DNA of 40,807 nucleotides from an uncultured Mycoplasma sp. Lineage in GTDB: Bacteria; Bacillota_I; Bacilli_A; RF39; UBA660. A program made the translations under genes and the position numbers. Location of the stretch: positions 1 to 40,807 of the forward strand of contig CANRTI010000011.1 in the NCBI GenBank assembly GCA_947642635.1, read 5' to 3'. Below are positions 1 through 8,333 of this stretch, one piece after another. Positions within the stretch are counted from its first letter, which is position 1. Each line of letters starts with the position of its first letter. Below the pieces are notes generated by a model. The model ran no database searches. It was not told the DNA's origin and saw only the letters and a program-made list of their open reading frames with translations.

Positions 1-68
1 GTTTTACTATATCATATTAATTTGTTATTGACAAATCTTAGAATGTCAAAAAAAAATCAAATTTAAAT

Positions 69-1901
69 TTAATTTTTTCTAGATAACAATAAGCCAGCTC
101 TATAAATATTTAATTTACTATTTTCAGAAATTGTAAAACTTTCAACTATTTCTTTTGTCATAGAAGTTACATCACCATAGCTAACTTTTCCAAGTGGCGT
201 TCTTACAAAAGCATCAATGAAATTAATAATGTCAGGTTGTAAATCAAAATCAATATTTTCTCTTATATAATTAATAAGACCAGTTTTTAATTCCTCTTGT
301 GATTCTGGTGCATAATTATCTAAAATAATATGTGCTACTATTTTACCATCATAATAATCTGTTTTACACATCTTTACTCCAAAATATCCATTTATTAACT
401 CAGTAATATCAGATTTTTGAACTTGCTCTGTATTAATAATAATTGGATCTGAATATCTATCTAAAACATTTAAACTGCCAGTATAATCTACAAATCCATA
501 ATCCCCAGTATCATACCAAAGTTCCTCTCCGCCTTCAAGATGTATCAAAGATTTTTCTGTTAATTCCGGATTACCATAATACTCATTCATTAAACAAGGA
601 CCAGTTAAATAAAGCTTACCTCTTTCATTATAAGTTAAATCTTTACCATCTTTCCTAACTCTAACATTATTATAAGGTAAAGGAATACCTGCAGAACCAA
701 AAACATTACAATTAGGATGAGCTACTGAAAAACATGAATCCACTTCTGTACAACCATATCCAGCTTCTTGATAAAGACCATTTTTTTCAAGAAATCTAAT
801 TTCTTGATTAATGTCTCCTCTTTCCCCTCCAACTACAACCTTTTTTAAATATGGAGCAATTTTTCTTTGATCTTCTTCACTCATAGTTAAGTACGAATCC
901 CAAAGATATTGTGACCATATTCCATAATTTGGACAATATTTTTTCAATAATTCAGGAATATTTTCATAAGATAATTCAAGTTCTAATATTTCTTCAAAAC
1001 CAATACACATTCCAACATGAATTAAATCTGCATCCCAGATTGCTAGAAAAGGTGGAACTAAAACTAAATTCTTTTCTCCTCTTTTTAAATTTAAATTTGC
1101 TTTATCGTGTTGCCATGCTAATACATTATTTGCATCATGACTTAATAAAACAGCCTTATTTAATCCAGTTGTACCACTAGTAAATGCAATATTACAAGGC
1201 ATTTTCTCATTATAAACACTTTCAATTACTCCATCATAATTTACTGCAAACCCCAAAAATTTTCTTAAACTTTTAGAATTATTAATTCTTTTAGATTTTA
1301 TTGAATTTAACACTTTTAAAATTTCAATCTTTATTCTTTCAGAATTAGTTAGCGGAGTTGATTTTTCTAAAGGCAAAATATACTTTTCAATGTTACCAAA
1401 TTCTTCTAAATTTAAAATATCTGCAACCTTACCTTCTAATAAATCTAAAACAAACACCATGCTAGGATTAATTTTATGTAATTGTTTTACTAAATTTCCA
1501 TTTTCAGCATCTTTAAAATTTAAATTAGAAGTAATAGCCCCAAGCATTCCACATGCATATTTCAATGCAATTAATTCTGGTGTTGTCAAAGAAATAGTGG
1601 CTATTTTATCACCTTTTCCAACACCTTTAGCTTTTAAAGCTTTATAAAACACCAATATTAATCGTCCTACATCTGACACAGTTAAACTTTTCATACCACG
1701 ATTATTAATAAGAACCTGATTTAAATGATCTTTATTACATGTAAAAAAATAATCTGTTTGATTCATTTTGGGTAATGGCATTTGAAAAATTCTTTGATCA
1801 TACCATTGTTCCCATATACGATCCTTATGAATTACACCAGTAATAGGTCTTTTTAATTCAAATTTTTTATCTTCTCTTACTATACCTTTTAAATTTCCCA
1901 T
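69..1901 (-). CDS. AMP-forming acyl/aryl ligase (ANL superfamily)
   Basis: This 610-residue protein should adenylate a carboxylic acid with ATP and pass it to CoA or a carrier protein; the substrate cannot be read from sequence. Visible adenylation motifs in order are the phosphate loop TSGTTG at residues 241-246, YGCTE at 382-386, YDTGD at 463-467, and a C-terminal PLGKVSY with the adenylation lysine near 572. Length is usual for the family plus a somewhat long N-terminus. It follows the sortase gene in the same direction with 91 bases between them, and that gap holds a good promoter, so it is probably its own transcription unit. No carrier protein, thioesterase or other lipid gene is nearby. 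The superfamily call is secure from the motifs; fatty-acyl ligase is only one option among acyl-CoA synthetase, acyl-ACP ligase or peptide-synthetase-like adenylation enzymes. Confidence 0.85.
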   Translation of the reverse strand: MGNLKGIVREDKKFELKRPITGVIHKDRIWEQWYDQRIFQMPLPKMNQTDYFFTCNKDHLNQVLINNRGMKSLTVSDVGRLILVFYKALKAKGVGKGDKIATISLTTPELIALKYACGMLGAITSNLNFKDAENGNLVKQLHKINPSMVFVLDLLEGKVADILNLEEFGNIEKYILPLEKSTPLTNSERIKIEILKVLNSIKSKRINNSKSLRKFLGFAVNYDGVIESVYNEKMPCNIAFTSGTTGLNKAVLLSHDANNVLAWQHDKANLNLKRGEKNLVLVPPFLAIWDADLIHVGMCIGFEEILELELSYENIPELLKKYCPNYGIWSQYLWDSYLTMSEEDQRKIAPYLKKVVVGGERGDINQEIRFLEKNGLYQEAGYGCTEVDSCFSVAHPNCNVFGSAGIPLPYNNVRVRKDGKDLTYNERGKLYLTGPCLMNEYYGNPELTEKSLIHLEGGEELWYDTGDYGFVDYTGSLNVLDRYSDPIIINTEQVQKSDITELINGYFGVKMCKTDYYDGKIVAHIILDNYAPESQEELKTGLINYIRENIDFDLQPDIINFIDAFVRTPLGKVSYGDVTSMTKEIVESFTISENSKLNIYRAGLLLSRKN

Positions 1902-1929
1902 ATTTATCTCGCTTTCTTAACTCAAATAG

Positions 1930-1958
1930 ATATTAAAATATTTTACAAAAAAAGTCAA
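1930..1958 (-). promoter_or_regulatory. Sigma-A-type promoter for the acyl ligase gene
   Basis: On the minus strand a -35 box TTGACT (1953-1958) is followed after exactly 17 bases by a -10 box TAATAT (1930-1935). It lies about 30 bases before the start codon at 1901. The Shine-Dalgarno sequence there is weak (AAGAAAGCGAGA). Confidence 0.65.
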
Positions 1959-1992
1959 TCAAAATAGTAAAATAATGTAAAAAAGTTAAAAA

Positions 1993-3249
1993 TTATCTTA
2001 CTTGTCTTTTTATCAACTTAGCATGAACAACCATTTTATTATCTCCCGTATAACACGTAGATAAAGTTAATAATTTATCTTGAATTGTCACACTAGTATC
2101 AAATTTATGAACACTTCTACCAAGAATTGTATCAATATATTTTTGATGTGATTCATCTGTTCCAAATTCTGAAATTAAATAATATGTTTCCGTTGGAATA
2201 GTATAAACTGATACTATTTGCCATTGTGTATTTTCTGTCGGTGTTGACAAATTTATAATATAATTATCTTTATTTTGAAACCAATCTTTATTTAAAGCAT
2301 ATCTTAACGACCCAAACATAGTTCGATCTTTTCTAGCATGGGCATATATGATTGTATTATCTTGTAAATTTTCTAGATCATTTCGATAATCTAAAAATAC
2401 CCATCCAGCTCCATTATATTTTTTATCAAAAGAATGTGTTAAATAATAATCATTATCTGTAGTTTGCACAATTGGATAATTAATATTAGTACCATTTACT
2501 TTAACAAATCCCACTGTATCACTATTTTTCTTTAATAATTCTGTAAAATCTACACTTATTAAAGGAACTTTCATAAAATTCCAATAATCATTATTTGGAT
2601 TTCCTGGCTCTGGTTCATTTACTAATTCTATATTACTCCCAGTATCAACATCTACTTCTACAACATCTGTAGTACTAGTAATTTCTTTAATTTGTTTATT
2701 TAAAGCTTGACTATCTATATACCAATTAATTATTTTATATCCTGATATTATAATAGCTAAAAAAGACACTACTAAAATTCCATAAAAAATTGGTTTAGGT
2801 TTTAATTTAGGTTTAACACTACTAGAAACATCCAAAACTGAAGTATTAGTATCTTTTACTACTATTTCTTCAACTGGTTTAATAATCTTTGGTACAATAA
2901 CTTCTTGCTCTTGCAATTTTTTATTTAATCTTTGTTGTAACTCTTTTAACTTTCTTAATTCTTCTGTTTTTTTCGCTTCAATTTCTAAATCAATACTTAA
3001 TTTTTTTAAAGATTCTAAATTTTGATCTTGTTTTTGAATATCATCTTCTAACTTAATAGTTTCTGGTACTTTTTCAACATTTCTTATTTTTTCATAATTT
3101 TCTTCTACTTCAGGTACTTTTAAATAATTTATTTCTTTTTTAGCATTTAACAAATAATCATCTTCTAAAAAAATATTATTTTCACTATTTTTTCTTTTAG
3201 GTAAGATAATTTTATCTTCATCAATTTTATTAAACCGTTCCTTATTCAT
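1993..3249 (-). CDS. srtB: Class B-type sortase with long coiled-coil N-terminus
   Basis: A membrane transpeptidase that would cut a C-terminal sorting signal and link the surface protein to cell-wall precursor. The 418 residues comprise a charged, probably coiled-coil cytoplasmic region (about 60-120), one membrane segment (about 153-174), and a sortase domain from about 225. The catalytic His is H304 in IIYAHARKD and the catalytic Cys is C399 in LTLSTC. The domain layout (TVGFVKVNGTNINYPIVQ-type start, HSFD, FGSLR) is class B. The residue expected to be the catalytic Arg, just before VVHAKLI, is Lys405. The N-terminal extension of about 150 residues is unusually long. A Shine-Dalgarno AAGGGTG precedes the ATG. 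The gene lies directly downstream of a secreted protein with a sortase-like tail (3330-4595), its likely substrate. Class assignment is by motif recognition, not alignment. Confidence 0.88.
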   Translation of the reverse strand: MNKERFNKIDEDKIILPKRKNSENNIFLEDDYLLNAKKEINYLKVPEVEENYEKIRNVEKVPETIKLEDDIQKQDQNLESLKKLSIDLEIEAKKTEELRKLKELQQRLNKKLQEQEVIVPKIIKPVEEIVVKDTNTSVLDVSSSVKPKLKPKPIFYGILVVSFLAIIISGYKIINWYIDSQALNKQIKEITSTTDVVEVDVDTGSNIELVNEPEPGNPNNDYWNFMKVPLISVDFTELLKKNSDTVGFVKVNGTNINYPIVQTTDNDYYLTHSFDKKYNGAGWVFLDYRNDLENLQDNTIIYAHARKDRTMFGSLRYALNKDWFQNKDNYIINLSTPTENTQWQIVSVYTIPTETYYLISEFGTDESHQKYIDTILGRSVHKFDTSVTIQDKLLTLSTCYTGDNKMVVHAKLIKRQVR

Positions 3250-3268
3250 AAAAGCACCCTTTTTAACC

Positions 3269-3300
3269 GAAAAAAGATGATATCATAATCATCTTTTTTC
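3269..3300 (-). terminator. Rho-independent terminator after the surface-protein gene
   Basis: A perfect 13-bp inverted repeat (3269-3281 and 3288-3300) with a 6-base loop ends in a T run on the minus strand. It sits between the surface-protein gene and srtB. The arms are also A/T-run flanked on the plus strand, so it could act both ways, and some read-through into srtB is plausible. Confidence 0.7.
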
Positions 3301-3329
3301 AAAACCTGTTATAATATCATACTTTTATT

Positions 3330-4595
3330 TTATAACATTATTTTTTTAGTTGCAACACCTAAACCACTTATCCCTAAAATAGTTATTAAACCATATACTA
3401 ATACATTATCTGCTGTTTTAACATTATTATCTGGTTCATTATCACGATCTGGTTCTTTATAACCATTAACTGCATCTTTTATAGCTGGATCAATAAACAC
3501 ACTTTTTAATATTACATCATTTTCAATAATTGTATTTTCATCAAAATCTTCATTAGTATCTTCCACAATAAATTTTAAGAACTCTTTTCCTTCACGAATT
3601 TTAAATTCTTCCAAACTAATTGCATCTTTTAAAGGAGTACCACTTAATACTTTAAATTCTTGACCATTAATTGTAACTTTTACATAGGAAATACTTTTAT
3701 TTTTAATATCATCACTTGCATTTTTAACTGAAGAACCAATATATGAAATACTTACATCACCAAAATTATCATTACCGATTTCAAAATTTTCTACTTTTCC
3801 ACCATTTACTTCAATAGTAGCATTTTTTAATTCTCCTGTTGCATCATCACCAACTGAAACAGCATAAAGATTATTAATATAAGCATTATCATTAACAACT
3901 AAATTTGCATATTCTAAAGTTCCACGATTAACTGTATGGACAATATCAATAGTTCCTCCTAAAATATTCATAGTAGTACTATCAGTATAGCCATTTGAAC
4001 CACTACCAATAACGTAATCCATAACGCCACCATTAATATTTACTATTGCATTTTTAGTATAAGAAATACCTTCACCACCACCATAAACAATACCAATTTT
4101 ACCACCATTAATAGTAACTTCTGTATTATTTACAATTGTTTTAGAATCATTTTTATTACTAGCATCTGGTAAAACATCACCACAATTAATTCGATTATAA
4201 GAAGCAGCTCCGCCACCAAGAACTTGACCTGTAACTTCGCCACCATTTACATATATTTTAGCATTGTTAACAGTACTTTTATGAAGACCGCCACCAAAAA
4301 TATTACTAACTTTTCCATCAATCATAATAATTTTAGTATTTTCAATTACATCATCACTATTATGACTACCACCAAATATTACAGCATCATCACTTACTGC
4401 TCTTGTTTCACTTCCAAAGCGAATTACTGTTTGATTATTCTCTGAATCAATTACTATATCATTTCCATTTGCAAAAACAAAATCTCTTGTTCCCACAGTT
4501 TTAACTTCAACTCCTAAGGCACTAACACTTTTTCCAAATAGAAAAGTACAAGCACATACCATAACCAACCCTAAAAACTTTTTAATTCCTTGCAT
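3330..4595 (-). CDS. Secreted repeat surface protein with sortase-like C-terminal signal
   Basis: A 421-residue predicted cell-wall-anchored protein. Residues 1-26 form a signal peptide (positive start, hydrophobic core, cleavage near SVSA). Residues about 70-280 are irregular repeats of the type I-NGG-x-(I/V)-x-x-(V/I)-GGG (for example NGGKIGIVYGGG near 163-174), which suggests a right-handed beta-helix. Residues about 303-368 resemble a degenerate InlB/Flg_new-type beta-grasp repeat (VTINGQEF, then SGTPLKD). The C-terminus has NVKTADN at 391-397, a hydrophobic stretch 398-416 and Lys417-Lys418, which is the layout of a sortase sorting signal. A strong AGGAGG Shine-Dalgarno and a near-consensus promoter precede it. 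The next gene downstream is a class B sortase. Function is probably adhesion or surface display; the ligand is unknown. Confidence 0.75.
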   Translation of the reverse strand: MQGIKKFLGLVMVCACTFLFGKSVSALGVEVKTVGTRDFVFANGNDIVIDSENNQTVIRFGSETRAVSDDAVIFGGSHNSDDVIENTKIIMIDGKVSNIFGGGLHKSTVNNAKIYVNGGEVTGQVLGGGAASYNRINCGDVLPDASNKNDSKTIVNNTEVTINGGKIGIVYGGGEGISYTKNAIVNINGGVMDYVIGSGSNGYTDSTTMNILGGTIDIVHTVNRGTLEYANLVVNDNAYINNLYAVSVGDDATGELKNATIEVNGGKVENFEIGNDNFGDVSISYIGSSVKNASDDIKNKSISYVKVTINGQEFKVLSGTPLKDAISLEEFKIREGKEFLKFIVEDTNEDFDENTIIENDVILKSVFIDPAIKDAVNGYKEPDRDNEPDNNVKTADNVLVYGLITILGISGLGVATKKIML

Positions 4596-4619
4596 TTTTT
4601 CTCCTCCTAATATATCACT

Positions 4620-4648
4620 AGTATAACTCTGTCAAAGACAGTTGTCAA
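4620..4648 (-). promoter_or_regulatory. Strong promoter with a palindrome in the spacer
   Basis: On the minus strand TTGACA (4643-4648), 17 bases, then TATACT (4620-4625), close to the sigma-A consensus. The spacer contains a perfect short palindrome, CTGTC-TTT-GACAG (4629-4641), placed where a repressor would block polymerase. It drives the surface-protein gene at 4595. Confidence 0.7.
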
Positions 4649-4682
4649 ATATAAATCAAGTCAAAATGTAAAATTTACAATT

Positions 4683-4719
4683 AAAAATGTACACCATTAA
4701 TAACGCAGTGTACACTTTT
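4683..4719 (-). terminator. Terminator at the end of the suf operon
   Basis: Inverted repeat with arms 4683-4694 and 4708-4719 (core GTGTAC, one mismatch), followed by five T on the minus strand. It lies just after the last gene of the suf cluster, before the promoter at 4620-4648. Confidence 0.65.
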
Positions 4720-4725
4720 ATTATA

Positions 4726-5286
4726 TTATTTAATTTTTAATTCTTCTTTATGACCATCTTCATAAACTAATTTATTATCTTTTACATCAACAATATTTTG
4801 GAGATTTAAATAATTATCCATTACTTTAGTCTTTAATAAATCATAATAATCTAAATAACTAAATAACGCTATTTGACCATTTTCTTTAATAAAAACTACA
4901 TACTCTAAATCATCTTTTTTTAAGAGCCTTATCTTTTTTATTTCACAATCAAGTTCTACCTTAAACCCTTTAATTTTATAACCATTTACATATATATCAT
5001 AATAAAAACTACGATTATATAAAGTAGTTAAACGATCCTTCAAATTATCATGTTCATCTAACTTTTCAATATCTTCTAATTTAATTGGCACTAAATAACC
5101 AATACCTTCATTAGTTAAATATATATCTAAATAATCTAGATGAATATTTTCAATAATTGCTACTTTCAAATCATCATTTTTATCAGTGTCAATATTAACA
5201 TCATCTTGACACTTATCATAGATAATATATCCTCCTAATAAAAGAATAATTATAACTAAAAAGATAGTTAATTTATTTATTTTCAT
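4726..5286 (-). CDS. Unknown membrane-anchored protein at the end of the suf operon
   Basis: Not recognised. About 186 residues from the ATG at 5286; a TTG at 5295 in frame is an alternative but has no better ribosome site. The N-terminus is one hydrophobic segment (about residues 5-23, rich in Ile and Leu) followed by an acidic, soluble, probably extracytoplasmic part with many Tyr, Asp and Lys. There is no lipobox; a Cys occurs shortly after the membrane segment (YDKCQDD), but not in a lipobox setting. The start overlaps the 3' end of sufU by 14 bases, so it is translationally linked with the Fe-S genes, and a terminator follows it. In related operons this place after sufU is commonly taken by sufB; nothing in this protein resembles SufB. 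Confidence 0.7.
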   Translation of the reverse strand: MKINKLTIFLVIIILLLGGYIIYDKCQDDVNIDTDKNDDLKVAIIENIHLDYLDIYLTNEGIGYLVPIKLEDIEKLDEHDNLKDRLTTLYNRSFYYDIYVNGYKIKGFKVELDCEIKKIRLLKKDDLEYVVFIKENGQIALFSYLDYYDLLKTKVMDNYLNLQNIVDVKDNKLVYEDGHKEELKIK

Positions 5287-5701
5287 ATTTTGCAAGCACT
5301 TCTAGTATTCCCCTATAAGGTAATAAAACACAATTTTTTCGATTATTTTGTTTATATATCTCACTAAAAGCAATTCCTTCATTTAATATTTCTTCATCAT
5401 ATTCTAATTCTTCACACATATTGGTAAAGTTAGCAATATATTTTTTAGCATCCATTATTTTTTTACCAATCAAATTTTTTATCATTATTGAAGCTGAAGA
5501 GGTTGAAATAGCACAAGCTTCTCCCATAAAACTAATATCTTTAATAACTCCTTCTTCAACTAAAATATAAATATCCAAATTATCAATACAATTCGGATTT
5601 CTAGAATTAATTAATTCATAATTCTTATCTTCTACAACTCTTTTATTAATCGGATTACTAAAATGCTCTAAAATAATCTCTCTTTTTACTTCTTTATCCA
5701 T
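5273..5701 (-). CDS. sufU: SufU-type sulfur acceptor protein
   Basis: SufU takes persulfide sulfur from SufS for Fe-S cluster assembly in Gram-positive bacteria. From the ATG at 5701 the protein has 142 residues, the normal size. Conserved features are NPNC (Cys38) with Asp40 two residues on, GEACAISTSSASIM (Cys63), and RKNCVLLPY (Cys124), matching the three Cys and one Asp zinc/persulfide ligands of the family. The usual C-G-D is C-I-D here. An in-frame TTG three bases upstream exists, but ATG 5701 has the better spacing to AGAGATG. The ATG overlaps the sufS stop by one base (TGATG), so the two are coupled. Confidence 0.9.
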   Translation of the reverse strand: MDKEVKREIILEHFSNPINKRVVEDKNYELINSRNPNCIDNLDIYILVEEGVIKDISFMGEACAISTSSASIMIKNLIGKKIMDAKKYIANFTNMCEELEYDEEILNEGIAFSEIYKQNNRKNCVLLPYRGILEVLAKYENK

Positions 5702-6897
5702 CAAAACATCTCTTTCATTATTTTATCTTTATCTTTTAATAAATCTACTAAAGCATCAATTTCACTTTCTGTATTATAAAAATACAAACTAATTCTTAAC
5801 GAATTGGCTACTCCAACTACATCTTTAGTTAGCTTAGCACAATGATTTCCAGCTCGAACACAAATTCCATATTTATTTAAATAATACGCCACATCTTCTG
5901 AAAATAACCCATCAACATTAAAAGTTACTATTCCACTATCGGCTTCCAAATTTAATATATCAATATGTGGAATTTTAATCAATTTTTCAATTAAATATTG
6001 CCGCAATTCATGTTCTTTTTTAAAAATCTTTTCCATCCCTATATTTTTTAAATAATTAACCGCCGCTCCAAAACCAATAACTCCTGCAATATTCGGTGTC
6101 CCTGCTTCTAGACGAGTTGGTATATCTTTTAACACCATTTTTTCAGGATTATCAAAAGATTCATTCATTCCTCCACCTAAATTAACTGGTTCCATATTTT
6201 GCATTAATTCATATTTAGCATATAAAACTCCTACCCCCGTAGGTCCTAACATTTTATGACTTGAAAAAGCTAAAAAATCAATATCACTTTCAGTCACATT
6301 TACTTTACGATGCGCAATACTTTGAGCTCCATCCACAACAACAAAAATATCTTGTTCATGAGCAAATTCTGTTATTTCTTTTATTGGTCTAACATCTCCA
6401 ATTACATTAGTAATTTCTGCAATACTTATTACTTTCGTTTTTGGACTAACAACTTTTTTTAAATTATCAAGTGTTACAAAATAATTATCATCTAAAGGAA
6501 TATACTTAATAATTGCACCAGTTTGACCAGCTATCCGAAACCATGGCATAACATTTGAAGCATGTTCTGTTTTAGTTAAAATTATTTCATCGCCAGCTTC
6601 TAATAAATTTTTAAAAAAACCATTAACAATTAAATTCAAACTATCAGTTGCTCCCGAAGTAAATACAATTTCTTCTTTTCTTTTAGCTCCAATAAATTCT
6701 TTAACTAAATCTCTCGTATTTTCATATTCTAAATCTACTTTTAAAGAAATATCATAATCTCCTCGGTGGGCATTAGCACTATAATTTTCATAATAATCTA
6801 CCATTTTATCAATAACTACTTGGGGCTTTAAACTAGTTGCCCCATTATCAAAATAAATAATATCTTGTTTTAACATTGGGAAGTCTTCTCTATACAT
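5701..6897 (-). CDS. sufS: Cysteine desulfurase SufS
   Basis: A PLP enzyme that takes sulfur from cysteine to give alanine and an enzyme persulfide, feeding SufU. The 398 residues match the family length. Visible sites are EHASN (His112), VVVDGAQS (Asp189), the PLP lysine in SSHKMLGPTG (Lys215), and the active-site cysteine in RAGNHCAKL (Cys353). In group II desulfurases this loop is usually RAGHHCAQP, so it is slightly divergent but has the catalytic Cys. The gene is packed directly after the sufD-like gene (next base) and overlaps sufU, consistent with one operon from 8314 down to 4726. Confidence 0.95.
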   Translation of the reverse strand: MYREDFPMLKQDIIYFDNGATSLKPQVVIDKMVDYYENYSANAHRGDYDISLKVDLEYENTRDLVKEFIGAKRKEEIVFTSGATDSLNLIVNGFFKNLLEAGDEIILTKTEHASNVMPWFRIAGQTGAIIKYIPLDDNYFVTLDNLKKVVSPKTKVISIAEITNVIGDVRPIKEITEFAHEQDIFVVVDGAQSIAHRKVNVTESDIDFLAFSSHKMLGPTGVGVLYAKYELMQNMEPVNLGGGMNESFDNPEKMVLKDIPTRLEAGTPNIAGVIGFGAAVNYLKNIGMEKIFKKEHELRQYLIEKLIKIPHIDILNLEADSGIVTFNVDGLFSEDVAYYLNKYGICVRAGNHCAKLTKDVVGVANSLRISLYFYNTESEIDALVDLLKDKDKIMKEMF

Positions 6898-7566
6898 TTA
6901 CTCACCTCCAATTTTTTGCTTCATATATTCATCCATATTACCAATAATAAAATTATTAAGTAACATTTTCTTAGCATTCTCTTTTCTTATCCCTTTACCC
7001 ATTAAATAATTTAAAGATTCCTCTGAAACATTACCAATTGTTGTCAAATGATTTGCCACCACTTCATTACTTAAACAAATTATATTTGGTTCAATATGGA
7101 CAAATCCCCCATTATTTATTCCTTTTAAATCCTCAAGAGCAATATTATCTTTTGTTTTTTTATCAACTGTAACATTAACTACAATCTTACTTAAACCATT
7201 ATTACTTATATTTCTTATATTAATATCGCTAACATTATTATCTTTCACTAAATCATTATCAATATTTACACTACTATCTTCTTTATTAACTAAAGATTGT
7301 CTATAATATAATTTGGAATTACTAGTTGATTTAATATTAACATTTAATTTATTATCAATATTATTATTATAAATATAGATATTAAGTATACTATTTTCTT
7401 CTAACTTTAAATTTAATTTATTTATTTTTTGATTAATTAAATAAATTGTTACTTCTTCATTAACCTCAATATCAATCTTGTCACTTTTAACTTCAACATC
7501 ATAAATTCCCTTATTTAATTTAATAATATCACTCACTAATAATTTATGCACTATTTCATTTCTCAC
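6898..7566 (-). CDS. sufD: Short SufD-like Fe-S scaffold protein
   Basis: A SufB/SufD-family beta-helix protein of 222 residues, about half the usual length (SufD is typically above 400). The C-terminal signature is clear: VANHLTTIGNVS followed by YLMGKGI and a hydrophobic helix, which corresponds to SufD/SufB 'HGATTG..LFYLRSRGL'. His173 matches the functionally important SufD His; the residue after it is Leu where SufB has Glu, and the SufB catalytic Cys is not seen, so it is SufD-like rather than SufB-like. The N-terminal two-thirds is a run of short Asn/Ile/Lys-rich beta strands. The start at 7566 is GTG within the 3' end of sufC and has a poor ribosome site; a GTG five codons on is possible. 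No second scaffold gene occurs in the window. Confidence 0.8.
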   Translation of the reverse strand: MRNEIVHKLLVSDIIKLNKGIYDVEVKSDKIDIEVNEEVTIYLINQKINKLNLKLEENSILNIYIYNNNIDNKLNVNIKSTSNSKLYYRQSLVNKEDSSVNIDNDLVKDNNVSDINIRNISNNGLSKIVVNVTVDKKTKDNIALEDLKGINNGGFVHIEPNIICLSNEVVANHLTTIGNVSEESLNYLMGKGIRKENAKKMLLNNFIIGNMDEYMKQKIGGE

Positions 7567-8314
7567 TTATATCAAATTCCTTATTAAAAGAGCTAATTAT
7601 TTCTTTAAATCCTTCATTTAATACTTTACTAGCTAAATCTTTATTACCACTCTTAATAATTTTCTTATCCCATAATAAATGCACTTTATAATCTTCAAAA
7701 TTTCTAATTAAAACCAAAGAATGGGTAATAATCAAAATTGTAGGATGATACTCGTTATAGTATTCTTTTAAACTATTAACTACTACTCTAAGAGCATCAA
7801 CATCTAAACCAGAATCAACCTCATCTAAAATAATCAAAGAGGGTTTTAACATCCATAAATGTAGTAATTCAATTTTTTTGCGTTCTCCTCCTGAACAACC
7901 AACATTAATTTCTTGATGAATAAATCTTTTATCTAACTCCAATTTTTGACATATATTTTCTAATTTTTTATTAAAATCAAATATATTAACATGTCCCTCT
8001 TTTTCACTTAATGCTACTCGTAACATTTCAGCATTTGTTACTCCTTCAATACTTATTGGACTTTGATTTAATAAATAAATACCCTTTTTAGCCCGCATTG
8101 CAATATCTAAATTAGTAATGTCTTCTTTATTATATTTAATCTTACCAGTTATTTTATATTCAGGATGCCCCAATAACATTTTAGCAAGACTACTTTTTCC
8201 TACACCATTTTGTCCTAAAAAAACATGAATTTCTCCTGCTGGTATTTGTAAATTTAAATTCTCAAATAATTTTTTAGTTGCAACTTCTAAATTTATATTA
8301 ATTAGTTCTAACAC
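7556..8314 (-). CDS. sufC: SufC ATPase of the SUF Fe-S assembly system
   Basis: An ABC-type ATPase that binds SufB/SufD scaffolds and drives cluster assembly in the cytoplasm. 252 residues, normal length. Walker A is GQNGVGKSS (34-42, Lys40), the ABC signature CSGGERKK (140-147), Walker B LIILDEVDSGLD (Glu164 region), and the switch His is in ITHS (His198). The E-V-D-S-G-L-D segment is typical of SufC. The start is GTG, supported by AGGTGG six bases upstream. It is the first gene of the suf operon and lies 30 bases after the ttcA-like gene. The 3' end overlaps the sufD-like gene by 11 bases. Confidence 0.95.
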   Translation of the reverse strand: MLELININLEVATKKLFENLNLQIPAGEIHVFLGQNGVGKSSLAKMLLGHPEYKITGKIKYNKEDITNLDIAMRAKKGIYLLNQSPISIEGVTNAEMLRVALSEKEGHVNIFDFNKKLENICQKLELDKRFIHQEINVGCSGGERKKIELLHLWMLKPSLIILDEVDSGLDVDALRVVVNSLKEYYNEYHPTILIITHSLVLIRNFEDYKVHLLWDKKIIKSGNKDLASKVLNEGFKEIISSFNKEFDISEK

Positions 8315-8333
8315 AATAAACCACCTACTACTT

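Noticed and set aside
1-68. TTGACA and TGTCAA inverted repeat downstream of the acyl ligase gene, possible terminator or promoter
   Set aside because: The six-base stem has a ten-base loop and no T run on the minus strand; on the plus strand no -10 box lies at the right distance. Nothing in these 68 bases can be supported.
3297-3325. Perfect TATAAT on the plus strand near the srtB upstream region
   Set aside because: No plus-strand gene follows and no -35 box at proper distance; A/T-rich chance match.
4224-4445. Plus-strand frame with many Thr/Ile codons opposite the surface-protein gene
   Set aside because: Antisense of the Gly-rich repeats, no ribosome site; the opposite strand has signal peptide, repeats and sorting tail.
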